A DNA stretch of 64,000 nucleotides from Mesostigma viride (GCA_009746045.1 RPFO01001162.1:56001-120000); one strand, 5' to 3'; shown: positions 23,901-33,557, counted from the first letter of the stretch. Numbers and translations are program-made. The notes: generated by a model not told the origin, from the sequence alone.

Positions 23901-26900
23901 AGATCACCTTGCCTCGATGCAACCACCAAGCCTCGCTACAGTTACGCCTTTTACCCCTTGCTCACCTTACGTCAATGTACTGAGTAAATCCTGCTAGTGC
24001 TATCTCTCTGTCGCTAACCTCACGGTCTGCAGCAGACAAGGACCGCTAAGCTGTTCTGTTCTCCATGCCTTACCAAATGCCTGACCAAATGCCGTACCAA
24101 ATGCCTTACCAAATGCCTCACAAAATGCTGTTCTGTTCTCCACGCTTACCAAATGCCTTACCAAATGCCTTACCAAATGCTGTACCAAATGCCTTACCAA
24201 ATGCAGTACCAAATGCCTTACCAAATGCCTCACAAAATGCTGTTCTGTTCTCCACGCTTACCAAATGCCTTACCAAATGCCTTACCAAATGCTGTACCAA
24301 ATGCCTTACCAAATGCAGTACCAAATGCCGTACCAAATGCCGTACCAAATGCCGCACCGAATGCCGCACCAAATGCCTCACCAAATGCCTTACCAGATGC
24401 CTTACCAAATGCCTTACCAAATGCCTTACTAAATGCCTTACCAAATGCCTTAACAAATGCCTCACCAAATGCCGTACCAAATGCCTTACCAAATGCCATA
24501 CCAAATGCCTTACCAAATGCCTTACCAAATGCCTTACCAAATGCCTTACCAAATGCCTTACCAAATGCCTCACCAAATGCCTCACCAAATGCCTTACCAA
24601 GTGCCTTACCAAATGCCGTACCAAATGCCGTACCAAATGCCTCACAAAATGCTGTTCTGTTCTCCACGCTTACCAAATGCCTTACCAAATGCCTTACCAA
24701 ATGCTGTACCAAATGCCTTACCAAATGCCTTACCAAATGCTGTACCAAATGCCTTACCAAATGCTGTACCAAATGCCGTACCAAATGCCCTACCAAATGC
24801 CTCACCAAATGCCTCACCAAGGGCCTTACCAAATGCCTTACCAAATGCCCTACCAAATGCCTTACCAAATTCCTTACCAAATGCCTCACCAAATGCCTCA
24901 CCAAATGCCTTACCAAGTGCCTTACCAAATGCCGTACCAAATGCCGTACCAAATGCCTCACAAAATGCTGTTCTGTTCTCCACGCTTACCAAATGCCTTA
25001 CCAAATGCCGTACCAAATGCCGTACCAAATGCCGTACCAAATGCCGTACCAAATGCCTTACCAAATGCCTCACCAAATGCCTGACCAAATGCCTGACCAA
25101 ATGCCGTACCAAATGCCGTACCAATGGCTCACCAAATGCCTTACTAAATGCCTTACCAAATTCCTTACCAAATGCCGTACCAAATGCCTGACCAAATGCC
25201 GTACCAAATGCCTTACCGAATGCCTTGCCAAATGCCTTACTAAATGCCTTACCAAATGCCGTACCAAATGCCTCACCAAATGCCTCACCAAATGCCTGAC
25301 CAAATGCCTCACCAAATGCCTGACCAAATGCCGTACCAAATGCCTCACCAAATGCCGTACCAAATGCCTCACCAAGGGCCTTACCAAATGCCGTACCAAA
25401 TGCCTGACCAAATGCCGTACCAAATGCCTTACCGAATGCCTTACCAAATGCCGTACCAAATGCCTTACCAAATGCCGTACCAAATGCCGTACCAAATGCC
25501 GTACCAAATGCCTCACCAAATGCCTTACCAAATGCCTGACCAAATGCCTGACCAAATGCCTGACCAAATGCCGTACCAAATGCCTCACCAAATGCCTTAC
25601 CAAATGCCTCACCAAGGGCCTTACCAAATGCCTGACCAAATGCCTGACCAAAGGCCGTACCAAATGCCTTACCGAATGCCTTGCCAAATGCCTTACCAAA
25701 TGCCTTACCAAATGCCGTACCAAATGCCTCACCAAATGCCTCACCAAATGCCTTACCAAATGCCTGACCAAATGCCTGACCAAATGCCGTACCAAATGCC
25801 TCACCAAATGCCTTACCAAATGCCTCACCAAGGGCCTTACCAAATGCCGTACCAAATGCCTGACCAAATGCCGTACCAAATGCCTTACCGAATGCCTTAC
25901 CAAATGCCTTACCAAATGCCTTACCAAATGCCGTACCAAATGCTGTACCAAATGCCTCACCAAATGCCTCACCAAATGCCTTACCAAATGCCTCACCAAA
26001 TGCCTCACCAAATGCCTTACCAAATGCCTCACCAAATGCCTCACCAAATGCCTTAACAAATGCCTGACCAAATGCCTGACCAAATGCCTGACCAAATGCC
26101 GTACCAATGGCTCACCAAATGCCTTACTAAATGCCTTACCAAATTCCTTACCAAATGCCGCACGAAATGCTGTTCTGTTCTCCACGCTTACCAAATGCCT
26201 TACCAAATGCCTCACCAAATGCCGTACCAAATGCCGTACCAATGGCTCACCAAATGCCTCACCAAATGCCTTACCAAATGCCTCACCAAATGCCTCACCA
26301 AATGCCTTAACAAATGCCTGACCAAATGCCTGACCAAATGCCTGACCAAATGCCGTACCAATGGCTCACCAAATGCCTTACTAAATGCCTTACCAAATTC
26401 CTTACCAAATGCCGCACGAAATGCCTTACCAAATGCCTTACCGAATGCCTTACCGAATGCCTTACCAAATGCCTCACCAAATGCCTCACCAAATGCCTCA
26501 CCAAATGCCTCACCAAATGCCTCACCAAATGCCTCACCAAATGCTGTACCAAATGCCGTACCAAATGCCGTACCAAATGCCTTACCAAATGCCTTACAAA
26601 ATGCCTCACCAAATGCTGTACCAAATGCCTCACCAAATGCCGTACCAAATGCCTCACCAAATGCCTCACCAAATGCCTTACCAAATGCCTCACCAAATGC
26701 CTCACCAAATGCTGTACCAAATGCCTCACCAAATGCCTCACCAAATGCCTTAACAAATGCCTGACCAAATGCCTGACCAAATGCCTGACCAAATGCCTGA
26801 CCAAATGCCGTACCAATGGCTCACCAAATGCCTTACTAAATGCCTTACCAAATTCCTTACCAAATGCCGCACGAAATGCCTTACCAAATGCCGTACCAAA

Positions 26901-28604
26901 TGCCTGACCAAATGCCTTACCAAATGCTGTTCTATTCTTCATGCTTACCAAATGCCGCTGCAACCAGCGAGCCTTCCCCTGGCAACCGTCTTGCCTTCCT
27001 AAACTATGAGCAAGCAATTGAAGCAGAAAAGCCAGTCAATAACTTCCCCAGGTGAGGGCAAGCCTCTTTCCGCAGTAAGCAAGCTGCTACCACCATTGCA
27101 GACCGTGCACCCGTGCGAGTACACAGATCGGCTGGTGACTGGTGCAGGCCGTGCCCGGCCGTGAGACGCGGGATGGCACGGCTTGCGGGTCTGCAGGCTC
27201 CCGCAGGCAGCATGTGCCCCTTCCTATCTCTGCACCACGCGGAGAGAACATTCCCACCACCATGCCACCAACTCCACCGTGCGCTCCGTAGGGATGTGTG
27301 CGCCTGCATCGCGATGGGACCGGCCGCTGAAGACACACCTGCGGGCCGGGGCTGGGCTTCCCACGCATGCTGAGCCATCGCCGGAACCCCCCGCAGCCTT
27401 GACGGCGGCGGCAAGTCGCGAGGCGTCGCGCAGCAACTCCGCCACGTGGCGCATCTGCGCGCCAGGATCTGCAGAGGGGGCACCGCCTGGGCCGCTGATC
27501 TGCAGGGTGGCAGGGTGGCCGGGCCGCGCAGGGGACAACAGCAATGGTATGACGTGAGGCGTACGAGCGACCAAAACAACCATAGGTTACTAGCGGCCTT
27601 TACATGATAGTGCCTATAATGCATGGCCTGTTGTGCAGCCGGGGGGCTGCATCTTTGATTAAGTGCTTCTCTTTGATTATGCTGCCATTGGCCTTTGCAT
27701 GAACTTATTTTCTCTGTGGCATCCACTGAAGAAGCCCATTGCTGCCACATGCCTAGCGCCCATGCTGGCAGAAGGGGGCATGCCAAGATGCTGGCAGGTG
27801 GTGGCATAGTGCTGGCAGAGGGTGGCATGGTACTGGCAGAGGGGGGCATGGTGTTGGCAGAGGGGGGCATGCATGCTGGCAGATGGTGGCATGGTGCTGG
27901 CAGAAGAGGGCATGCATGCATTTGTGGGGGTAAGCAGGACAGGGCTGGGCCTCAAGCAGGTGGAAACGCCCCTTGACACCAACGCCCACGTCCGGGACAG
28001 GCATGCCCCATGGCAGCAAGAGGTGGGCATGCCCACGCCCGGGACGCAGAGTTGGGATGGCCGACGGCAACAGGTGCTCACAAGGCAGCCATTGTGCTGG
28101 CCGCTGCACGGTCCAACACCAGGGGAGTATCACGGAAACAAAATATCACGGTCTAGCGTGCCAATGGTTGCCCAGGAAGTCGCTGCACAGCCCGCAATGT
28201 GCACGCAAGGGCTACAGGTGCAGCCACTGTTGTCCCGCATTTGCCTCCCATACTTTGTCACGGACAACACTTTACATGCGCGAATTGCAGCTAGCAGTTA
28301 GGATTACAGGCCGCCAAACATCAAGGCCTGCGCAACCAGGGCAAGGAGGAGTTACGCACGGTATGTGCTGGAAAAGGAGTTACGCACGGTATGTGCTGGA
28401 AAAGGAGTTACGCACGGTATGTGCTGGAAAAGGAGTTACGCACGGTACGTGCTGGAAAAGGAGTTAAGCATGGTATCTGCAGGAAAAGGAGCTCGGAAAT
28501 GGCCCCCCTTATTCAAAGCATGTTTGTACCTGAGTCGCCAGGTGATGTCCCAGGGTGAGTTCCATTTGCGTGACCAAGTCACCCAGCGCTGTCAGGTCTT
28601 TGGC
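6577..28604 (-). CDS. XEG113-like: XEG113-like (GT77, Nucleotid_trans) arabinosyltransferase gene, multi-exon
   Basis: Nine exons (23596-23435, 23114-22903, 20804-20672, 18670-18464, 17894-17794, 12724-12519, 12037-11986, 7504-7431, 6697-6577) join with GT-AG borders and consistent phase at every junction, giving about 422 continuous residues. The order of motifs follows plant XEG113: [30 protein letters not shown], the catalytic [15 protein letters not shown] (DxD), [68 protein letters not shown] and [20 protein letters not shown]113 and its RRA relatives are Golgi type II membrane enzymes that add arabinose to hydroxyproline-rich glycoproteins (extensins), abundant in algal walls. Two further 5' exons are candidates. 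The N-terminal membrane anchor and the C-terminus are not found. Introns are swollen by tandem repeats and hAT elements. Confidence 0.8.
6698..7430 (-). other. Intron of XEG113-like gene, no distinctive content
   Basis: 733 bp of ordinary sequence; no repeat array or element recognised. Confidence 0.6.
7431..7504 (-). CDS. XEG113-like exon after the transposon-filled intron
   Basis: 74 bp; encodes [20 protein letters not shown], equal to the GGFISFKPSIPKSLLLDG region of XEG113. Acceptor ctgtcgcag, donor GTGAGT; phase 2 to phase 1. Confidence 0.8.
8280..8287. repeat. Target site duplication, left copy
   Basis: GGAAAGGA, identical to 9991-9998 on the other side of the hAT element. Confidence 0.85.
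8288..9990. mobile_element. hAT-family DNA transposon, non-autonomous (1703 bp)
   Basis: Terminal inverted repeats start CAGTGTTTCT at both ends (CAGTGTTTCTGCTAAC versus CAGTGTTTCTCCTAAG). The flanks are an exact 8-bp direct repeat, GGAAAGGA at 8280-8287 and 9991-9998. CAGTG-type ends and 8-bp target duplications are the hAT signature. Both subterminal regions are dense in tccgg motifs (8303-8400 and 9936-9962), as expected of transposase-binding subterminal repeats. No hAT transposase catalytic or dimerisation domain was seen, so it depends on a partner. Confidence 0.85.
8899..9519 (+). pseudogene. Open frame inside hAT element, no ATG
   Basis: About 206 codons are open but the frame begins at GTG and has no useful ATG. 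The first 120 residues are acidic and low-complexity, then comes a basic PPKKKAKV nuclear-signal-like stretch. The C-terminal 90 residues look folded ([31 protein letters not shown]). AATAAA signals follow at about 9747 and 9811. It may be an exon of a decayed transposon protein or captured host sequence; no family recognised. Confidence 0.35.
9991..9998. repeat. Target site duplication, right copy
   Basis: GGAAAGGA, identical to 8280-8287. Confidence 0.85.
10222..10241. repeat. Left stub of GGTC microsatellite
   Basis: About five GGTC units directly abut the left end of the second hAT element; the main array continues at its right end. Confidence 0.8.
10242..11625. mobile_element. Second hAT-family element, inserted in a GGTC microsatellite (1384 bp)
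   Basis: Terminal inverted repeats are CAGTGTTTCTAGTAAC at left and CAGTGTTTCTAGTAAG at right (inverted), near-identical to those of the element at 8288-9990. The 8 bases on either side are both GTCGGTCG, consistent with an 8-bp duplication though not proof inside a 4-bp repeat. Subterminal regions are packed with ctgacgcg motifs (10264-10440 and 11518-11600). The interior includes a 111-codon open frame (10888-11223) with a basic RSKRKRG stretch but no transposase is recognised. Confidence 0.8.
11626..11793. repeat. (GGTC)n microsatellite, about 42 units
   Basis: Perfect tetranucleotide array to the right of the hAT element; with the stub at 10222-10241 it was one array before insertion. 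Confidence 0.95.
11794..11880. repeat. (GGGT)n microsatellite, about 21 units
   Basis: Perfect array starting one base change away from the GGTC array, so it probably arose from it. Confidence 0.95.
11885..11958. repeat. (CTGC)n microsatellite, about 18 units
   Basis: Perfect tetranucleotide array ending about 28 bases from the donor of the exon at 11986-12037. Confidence 0.95.
11986..12037 (-). CDS. XEG113-like short exon, KxxRLREA motif
   Basis: 52 bp only. Encodes [17 protein letters not shown]; the family has EGKRHRLREA. Acceptor gtccag, donor GTGAGA. Its intron begins with tetranucleotide arrays. Confidence 0.8.
12519..12724 (-). CDS. XEG113-like exon with LP..FANGH motif
   Basis: 206 bp between cgccccag and GTGCGT. 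Encodes [34 protein letters not shown] and [15 protein letters not shown], equal to LP..F.SGHTYF and PYAVHTTFQ in XEG113. It enters in phase 2 and leaves in phase 1. Confidence 0.85.
13382..17572. repeat. 39-bp minisatellite, about 107 copies
   Basis: The unit contains cccatcatcgtgcaagccca and a variable acgacat(a/g)aacacg(t)tg part. Units differ mainly at a few sites (ataaac/atgaac, ttgcac/ttgtac), with occasional 1-bp length variants near 14430, 14695 and 14775. Because 39 is a multiple of three and the unit lacks stops, several frames stay open for up to a thousand codons; these are not genes. It fills most of the 5-kb intron between exons 17794 and 12724. Confidence 0.95.
17794..17894 (-). 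CDS. XEG113-like exon with DDQ-FN-type motif
   Basis: 101 bp, phase 0 to phase 2. Encodes [19 protein letters not shown], the DDQ..(F/L)N.LL motif. A copy of the donor sequence (GTGGGTGGCCCCCG) recurs about 43 bases into the intron. Confidence 0.8.
18464..18670 (-). CDS. XEG113-like exon, middle of catalytic domain
   Basis: Exactly 69 codons, phase 0 at both ends, between gtgcgcag and GTGGGT. Encodes [13 protein letters not shown] and [20 protein letters not shown], matching the ADVL(T/V)S.D and FN(I/T)G(I/V) motifs of the family, and ends FVARWKK. Confidence 0.8.
19441..20700. repeat. 82-bp minisatellite made from an exon end and its splice donor, about 15 copies
   Basis: Each unit includes, on the minus strand, the last 30 or so bases of the DxD exon (encoding [10 protein letters not shown]), its GTGAGT donor, and about 45 bases of intron ending in a G-rich run. 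The copy next to the real exon (20672) is the functional boundary; the others lie downstream of it in the intron. Units far from the exon are more diverged. Confidence 0.9.
20672..20804 (-). CDS. XEG113-like exon with DxD catalytic motif
   Basis: 133 bp between a cgcccccag acceptor and a strong GTGAGT donor. Encodes [16 protein letters not shown] then [18 protein letters not shown], the nucleotide-sugar and metal binding DxD core. Its last 30 or so bases plus the donor are the seed of the 82-bp minisatellite that follows in the intron. Confidence 0.85.
21073..21097 (+). repeat. Very short telomere-like stretch
   Basis: gggtttaggggttagggttt followed by aggg: about three TTTAGGG-type units, one degenerate. 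It sits in the intron between exons 22903 and 20804. TTTAGGG is the common green-lineage telomere unit. Confidence 0.4.
21541..22775. repeat. 14-bp minisatellite, about 88 copies
   Basis: The unit is acctgcagcggcaa with point variants. On the transcript strand it reads ...gccgctgcaggttt, so each unit contains CTGCAG/GT, resembling both a 3' and a 5' splice site. It fills the intron between exons 22903 and 20804. The long open frames over it are artefacts (42 bp = 3 units). Confidence 0.95.
22903..23114 (-). CDS. XEG113-like exon, first Rossmann strands
   Basis: 212 bp between ggctgcag and GTGCGT. Encodes [28 protein letters not shown] and [10 protein letters not shown], then [11 protein letters not shown]. 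It joins the preceding exon in phase 0 and ends in phase 2, completed by the G of the next exon. Confidence 0.8.
23435..23596 (-). CDS. XEG113-like exon, start of catalytic domain
   Basis: 54 codons ending [12 protein letters not shown] before a GTGGGT donor; family members have VVTWANFHY here. The upstream part is an Ala/Glu-rich helix. The acceptor is taken as gcgcag/TGG; ctgcag/CAG 36 bases downstream is an alternative in the same phase. Confidence 0.7.
24064..26955. repeat. 12-bp minisatellite with higher-order structure
   Basis: The basic unit is taccaaatgcct with variants at the last three bases (cct, cgt, tgt, cca). A spacer containing tgctgttctgttctccacgc interrupts it at about 24048, 24126, 24239, 24651, 24967, 26169 and, modified, 26928, making a higher-order repeat. 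On the transcript strand the unit contains GGTAAGG, a strong 5' splice-site-like hexamer. It lies in the XEG113-like gene between the candidate exon at 27339 and the exon at 23596. Confidence 0.95.
27339..27499 (-). CDS. Candidate 5' exon of XEG113-like gene (stem region)
   Basis: 161 bp between a pyrimidine-rich acceptor (ccaccctgcag) and a CAG/GTGTGT donor. It encodes [20 protein letters not shown] preceded and followed by Gly/Ala/Pro-rich sequence, typical of a Golgi glycosyltransferase stem. It ends in phase 2 while the next firm exon starts in phase 0, so an exon between them is missing from this model or a border is off. Confidence 0.4.
27765..27915. repeat. 21-bp-type minisatellite
   Basis: About seven imperfect units based on tggcagagggtggcatggtg. 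Confidence 0.8.
28350..28470. repeat. 28-bp repeat, about 4.5 copies
   Basis: Units contain ggagttacgcacggtatgtg followed by ctggaaaa; the last copies are diverged. Confidence 0.9.
28530..28604 (-). CDS. Candidate 5' exon of XEG113-like gene
   Basis: An exact 25-codon segment ([20 protein letters not shown]...) lies between a GGGCAG acceptor and a GTACAA donor. It is helix-like, as expected of the stem region between membrane anchor and catalytic domain. Linked to the gene only by strand, position and phase 0 at both ends. Confidence 0.4.
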
Positions 28605-28619
28605 CTGCCCAGGGAGAGT

Positions 28620-28790
28620 GTGGGCAGGGGAGCGCGGTGAGCCGGGGTGGGTGGGCAGGGCAGCGCGGTGAGCGGGGATGGGTGGGCAGGGGAGTGCGGT
28701 GAGTGGGGGTGGGTGGGCAGGGCAGCATGGTGAGTGGGGGTGGGTGGGCAGAGCAGCGAGGGTGAGTGGGTGTGGGCGGGCAGGGCAGGG
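28620..28790. repeat. About 31-bp GC-rich minisatellite, 5-6 copies
   Basis: Imperfect units based on gggtgggtgggcagggcagc and a gtgagtgggg part, just 5' of the candidate first exon at 28604. Confidence 0.8.
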
Positions 28791-28799
28791 GTTCCTAAC

Positions 28800-29795
28800 G
28801 TTGTGGTTTGCACGACCGCGTGGTGTCCATACCCAGATTTCCAAATTTTTACGAGTGTGAATGGAGTGAACCGCGGAGACAGCAAATTTACTTGCACTTA
28901 CAGCAGGCGACCACACGCAACAAAAAAGCATACGTTAGACTTTGGCAACTTGAATGCGCTAACATGAGCACGGGAATGGAAAGTCCCTGCGTTATTCCCC
29001 ATGCTTGCGTAAAAACTTGCAGGAAAGCCAGTTTTAAGCAAGTGATTCCATAAGCCAACAACGGCATGTATTGCAAATGCGTACCACGTAACCATGTACG
29101 TCCATGCATGCACGCCCGCCGATTATCAAGCAATAGGGATTTTTTCAACGAGACATGAAGCAGGGCAGTGTAAGGGCGCACGCATTGGTCACTGCGGATA
29201 CTTCACGAGTACCTTTCTGCTGTGCCAGTCAGCACCGCCGTGACCGAGAGAAACATGCAGGTACCCAAGTCGATAATATTGGAGACATATGCAAATTGTC
29301 ACAGCTGCGAGAAGCGCTTGGGTGACGCGAGACATTTTCTCGAAACCTAGTGCGCTTGAATTACATAACGTTCAGGTGTGCTTGTCCTCGTTGAAATGGA
29401 CATGCCATACAACACGGAATTCCATATGCATGGAAATTCATGCTTCCCAGCAATTCTAAATTCTTAGTGTAATGCTACAAAATTTGCTAAATCGATACAG
29501 AACTTTGAGTTAAGTATCAGGAAACGATTATGCATAGAAACCCAGCTAAGCGCAGGTGCATGAGCAACCTCCATGCCCAAGTTTTCATGTACGTAAAAAG
29601 TTAATTTGCTCAGTTAACGGAAAGTCACACGGTCCGCCATGCCAGTCGACTTGCGACATGCCAATATTGATAGTTTGCGGTGCAGTGCTGACATCGCCTC
29701 CCCTGTTGTACAGTAGAGTCTGGGTCCTGACTCCTGAGACCAGCTGTCTGGGTTCTGATTCGTGGGTGAGCATGTCAGTTGGATTCTCAAGCCAA
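28800..29795. other. Intergenic, no gene seen
   Basis: Moderately AT-rich; only short open frames without recognisable features. It may contain the promoter and 5' exon of the XEG113-like gene, but nothing specific can be pointed to. Confidence 0.4.
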
Positions 29796-29797
29796 GA

Positions 29798-31930
29798 GTA
29801 TATATTAAAAATATAATTACTTGCAGCAGAGTGAAATCACTCAAACCAAAGCAAACGCCCAGCTATAAACCTATATACAGAGCCATGTCAAAGCTCTATA
29901 CTACGATAAGACCAATGGAAACTCCTACCGGGAGGAACCTAATAGCCCTGCTGCACCGCAAAATCAGCCCGCGTACGGCGGAGCATGATGTCAGCCATGG
30001 CCCTAGTCAGCGCCACCGACAAGCGCTGACGCCAATATGACGTCCAGGTCCGCGCCGACCATGGGGCCCGCTGGCCCTCCAGGTCCAGCCGGTCCTCCCG
30101 GAGCCGGCAACACTCCTTGAAGAAGGCGGAGGTCAGGGGCCCCATGGCCCCAAACTCCTCCAGGACAAATGGCACCACACGATGGTGCCCGACGTCGCCG
30201 TAGGCTAGGAGCTTGGCCCGCTCCGCCCGGTCCGCCGTGTAACCTGCCGTGAGGGAGGCCCCAACCACGTGGCTAAGGGCCAAGGGCTGCGCCACCGAAA
30301 CGTCAATAAGCAGATGCCGGCCACCCCCCTCAAAGTTCAGCACCACGATGTCAGGCCGGTGGTTGGGGGAATAGTCAAAGGCATCGCCATCCACATCCTC
30401 GGACCGGATGTTCGCATGGGGGAAAACCGACCGAACCATGGCGAGCACCACCGTCAGGAGGACAATGTGCAAATACAAATACCAATTCTGATTCTGTTGG
30501 CCCCCCATGCAGGCAAGGTAGTGAGTCCCCGTGGGATCCAGCGGCTGCCCACAGCTACCACAAGGCCGCCCGGCCGGAACAAGAGGCTGCGGGGCAAATA
30601 GCTGGTGCCGGAGCGCCACCGAGTAGTGGCTGGGAGCTAAGGCGAATGGGGGGGCCATGGGAAGAGCACGAAGGTACGCCGAGCCCACACTCCGCCATGA
30701 AAGCGAGAACAGCCACGCACGTCCCTGGGCGTTGAGGTCCGCGAAAAGAGCCATCCAATCATCAGCCGTGTGCAGAATACCCACGTAGGTTTTCTGGTGT
30801 TTATCGATGACGCGAGCAGGGAATGCGGCGGGAGATTGAACGGAGGCGACCGAGGGAGTGCCGCGAGGGAGGCGGCGCTGTACCGCCTGAGCGGCACGGA
30901 CGGGAGAACAGGCCTGCTGGATCTCAGCATAGGCCTCCTGGATGGCGGTGACGAAGGGCAAAGGGCTGCTGGGGTCCAGAAGGTCAGGCGCTGCCGCTGC
31001 CAAAAGGGGCAGGAGCCGGCAGCTTTCCGCCCACGACTGAGCGACGGAGCCCAAAAATGCTGCTGGGGCCAGCAAGGCGGCACGAGTCAGACCACAGTCA
31101 CCCATCCGTGCAGGCAAGGAGGCAATGCGAATATCATGTGGCGGGAGGTCGGGGCCCGGGACCAGCTGCGCCAAGGCCGACGGGATGCGTTCGTCGTGGC
31201 CCTCGGCGGCCAGCCGGACCTGAGCCGGAAGAGCGCCCCGGAGCCAGTGAACGACGCGAGGGGGAGCGCAAAACCACAGAAGCAGACCCTTGGTCTGCGA
31301 ATCATGAAGGCGCGCAATCAAGGGCAGTACCTCAGTGCGTGCCTCGAGGGCGGCCCGCAGAGCATCGATGACAAACTCGGGGTCGCCAACCGGAACGCCG
31401 AGGACATCCAACCCATGGAGGCGCTCGTCCCGGCCCAAGAGCTGGGGCGGAAAGCCGGAGCAATCACCTTGGGGCGAGTACACCGCGCACTTGGCCATGC
31501 AGGGTCAACTAGAGGTTGATGTCGGCCACCGCGGTCTGCAGTGCCAGCAGAGCCGCGGTGGTGTCCGGCACACTGGGGCCCATGAGGTAGATATCATCCA
31601 AGTAGGCCTGGATAGCTACCGCCGGGTGGGCAGCATGGACCGCTTGGAGGCAACCCTGGAGGGGGGCGGCAAAGTACAGGGGTCCCAGGGGGTCCCCTTG
31701 CTGGGTGCCCGACCGCGACAACAGGCCGCCGCGAGTGCCGTCCTCCATGATGTGAACTAGTTGGCCGGGCTGGCCGTAGCACACGGCTGTCCAAGCGTAC
31801 AAGTCCTCGAAGGACTCCATGACTGCCGCAAACAGGCTTGCGCGGGACAGACTGTTGAACGCGTTGTGGCAGTCGACCTTGACGACAGCGTGGGTGGGGT
31901 GGGCCTCGAGGTAGGCCTGCACAGAATGGA
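29798..31930 (-). mobile_element. RLE-type non-LTR retrotransposon (R2/R4/Dualen-like), 5'-truncated
   Basis: Read on the minus strand it holds reverse transcriptase (VKVDCHNAFNSLSR, GTQQGDPLGP, the catalytic YLDDIYLMG), a thumb region, then a zinc motif CGSCGQPLDPTGTHYLAC and RPDIVVLNFEGGGRHLLID. CCHC plus RPD-x-D is the restriction-like endonuclease used by R2/R4-group elements for target-primed insertion. A frameshift near 31500 separates the RT core (31509-31922) from the rest (29939-31498), so the copy is dead or misassembled. The 5' part of RT and any N-terminal DNA-binding domain are missing. The 3' end at about 29800 shares its AT-rich tail with the fragment at 5200-5885. Confidence 0.85.
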
Positions 31931-32560
31931 TGAGGATATATATATACTCCTGCCTCCTGGGCTTTCTGCGGAGAGGACGGGGGGGCGGGAAGGGCCGCGC
32001 GTCCGCCCGCCTCCTGGTTGTTGACTTCTTGTGAGTTACTGTACAGCCTGCGCGTGTGAGTTTCGCTTACAGTATTACTGTACAGCACTGGAGAGTGGAG
32101 ATAGCAGCTGATGTGAAGATGCAGAAAACTTACTTAGGACCTCTAGCCTTCTTGTGAGTTTTTCATGATGAAGTTATTACTTCGATCTAAAGGCAGTCAC
32201 TTCTAGTACAGTAGCGCAATCGACAGATCTCCTCGAGAGGATTCTGGATCATAGCTTAGATACCGGAAAGTCCGTTTTCAGTTGAGCGATACTTGGCCTA
32301 CAAGACAGGTGAAAATTGCTGTGGGCTAGGTGAAAATGGCCGTGGGACTGCCAACTCGCAGGGTTTCGGCAATGGCTGCTGGGTATATGGGCAAAGTGGA
32401 TGGCTATTACATCACCACCCACCGTCACACTATCTACGGTTATTTTCGGCATCAGTCACGGGATTACGGGACGCAAGCCTCACAGCCAACCAGATGGCAT
32501 GGATATGGCTACGCACGACGATGCTTCACATGCACCATATGGCAAGTACGCAACGAGACC
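31931..32560. other. No gene seen between two LINEs
   Basis: Short open frames only. The word ttactgtacagc occurs twice (32035 and 32075 areas). Confidence 0.4.
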
Positions 32561-33557
32561 GTCTTCACGTACGTTACGGGCCGAGTACACTAGAGGTGCC
32601 GTGGTCCGCCGGTTTATCTCCTCTTGGAACCTGGCCATGCGTCGTTACTGGCTCGAGCCTGGCGACGGCCGGAACAACACAAAGTAGCCCTCGTGGAGCT
32701 GGCCTACGAGCACGCTCAGGACGCGGAGGCGGCCCAGTGCATCGCAGATGCCAAGGCCTGCCAAGCTCGCAACCAGGGCAAGGACATGTGGTACCACCTC
32801 GACCGGCTCGGCGGCCGGCGGCAGCGCACCCCGGTGGAGCACATGGGGGACGGCACGGCGCCGGTCAGCCTTGACCGCTGGTTGGCCCACTATGTTTCCT
32901 TGACCGGTGGGGCTCGCGCCCCCCCCCCGCCGCTTCACCCCGAGACGACCGCCCGTCTCGGGGTTGCCGGACGGCCCCGCCGCCGCCATCGCCCCCTCCT
33001 CGGCCGCGGACTATACCAAGTCCCCGCCTTGCAGGAGGGCTGCCTTGCCACCAACGACGCCGTCCACCCCTTCACTTTGAAGGAATTGGATGGCGCCCTT
33101 GCTCGCCTGCGGTATACGATGCGGCGGTCGGTGCCGACCACCTTTCTGCTGAGCTGCTGAAGACCCCTGACCCGGCGGTGAGGGATCTTCTGCTGGCGTT
33201 CTGCAACCGTGTCCAGCTTTCTGACGAGCCACCGCCTGCTGAGTGGCAGACGGCCATCCGCGTCATGCGCGCGCTGTACAAGAAGGGCTCCATGCTGCTG
33301 ACCCCGGTAACTATCGGGGTGTCTGCCTCCAGAGCGCCGCGCTGAAAGTCTTCATGAGCATGATGCTGCACAGGCTCCGCGCCGGGCTGGACCCACACCT
33401 GGGGGCTGGGTGAGTCTCAGATGGGTTTCCGTCGTGGTCGTGACACTGTCATGGCTGTGTTTGTCGCGCGCCGATTGATGGAGGAGGTGAGTCGCCTTTG
33501 CCTTGCATGACAGTTTGCCGCTGGTCTTCATTTTTGTTGACTATATCAAGGCCTTTG
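32560..33557 (+). mobile_element. 5' half of a second LINE, split by the LTR element
   Basis: Pieces in several frames read YHLDRLGGRRQRTPVEHM, VRDLLLAFCNRVQ, YRGVCLQSAALKVFMSMMLH and MGFRRGRDTVMAV, then FVDYIKAF, which are finger and palm motifs of a LINE reverse transcriptase. The sequence continues at 44351 after the LTR element (DYIKAF joins DTVLWEALW). Multiple frame changes show the LINE is dead. The 5' limit is uncertain. Confidence 0.75.
33553..33557. repeat. Target site duplication of LTR element, left
   Basis: CTTTG; with the copy at 44346-44350 it flanks the LTR element inside the LINE coding sequence. Confidence 0.9.

Noticed and set aside
24065-27017. MPYQ/TKCL-type repetitive proteins up to 722 residues
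   Set aside because: Artefact of the 12-bp repeat; the frames switch with each length variant and no non-repetitive domain is attached.
28350-28470. Small CRISPR-like 28-bp repeat
   Set aside because: Contiguous tandem units without spacers.
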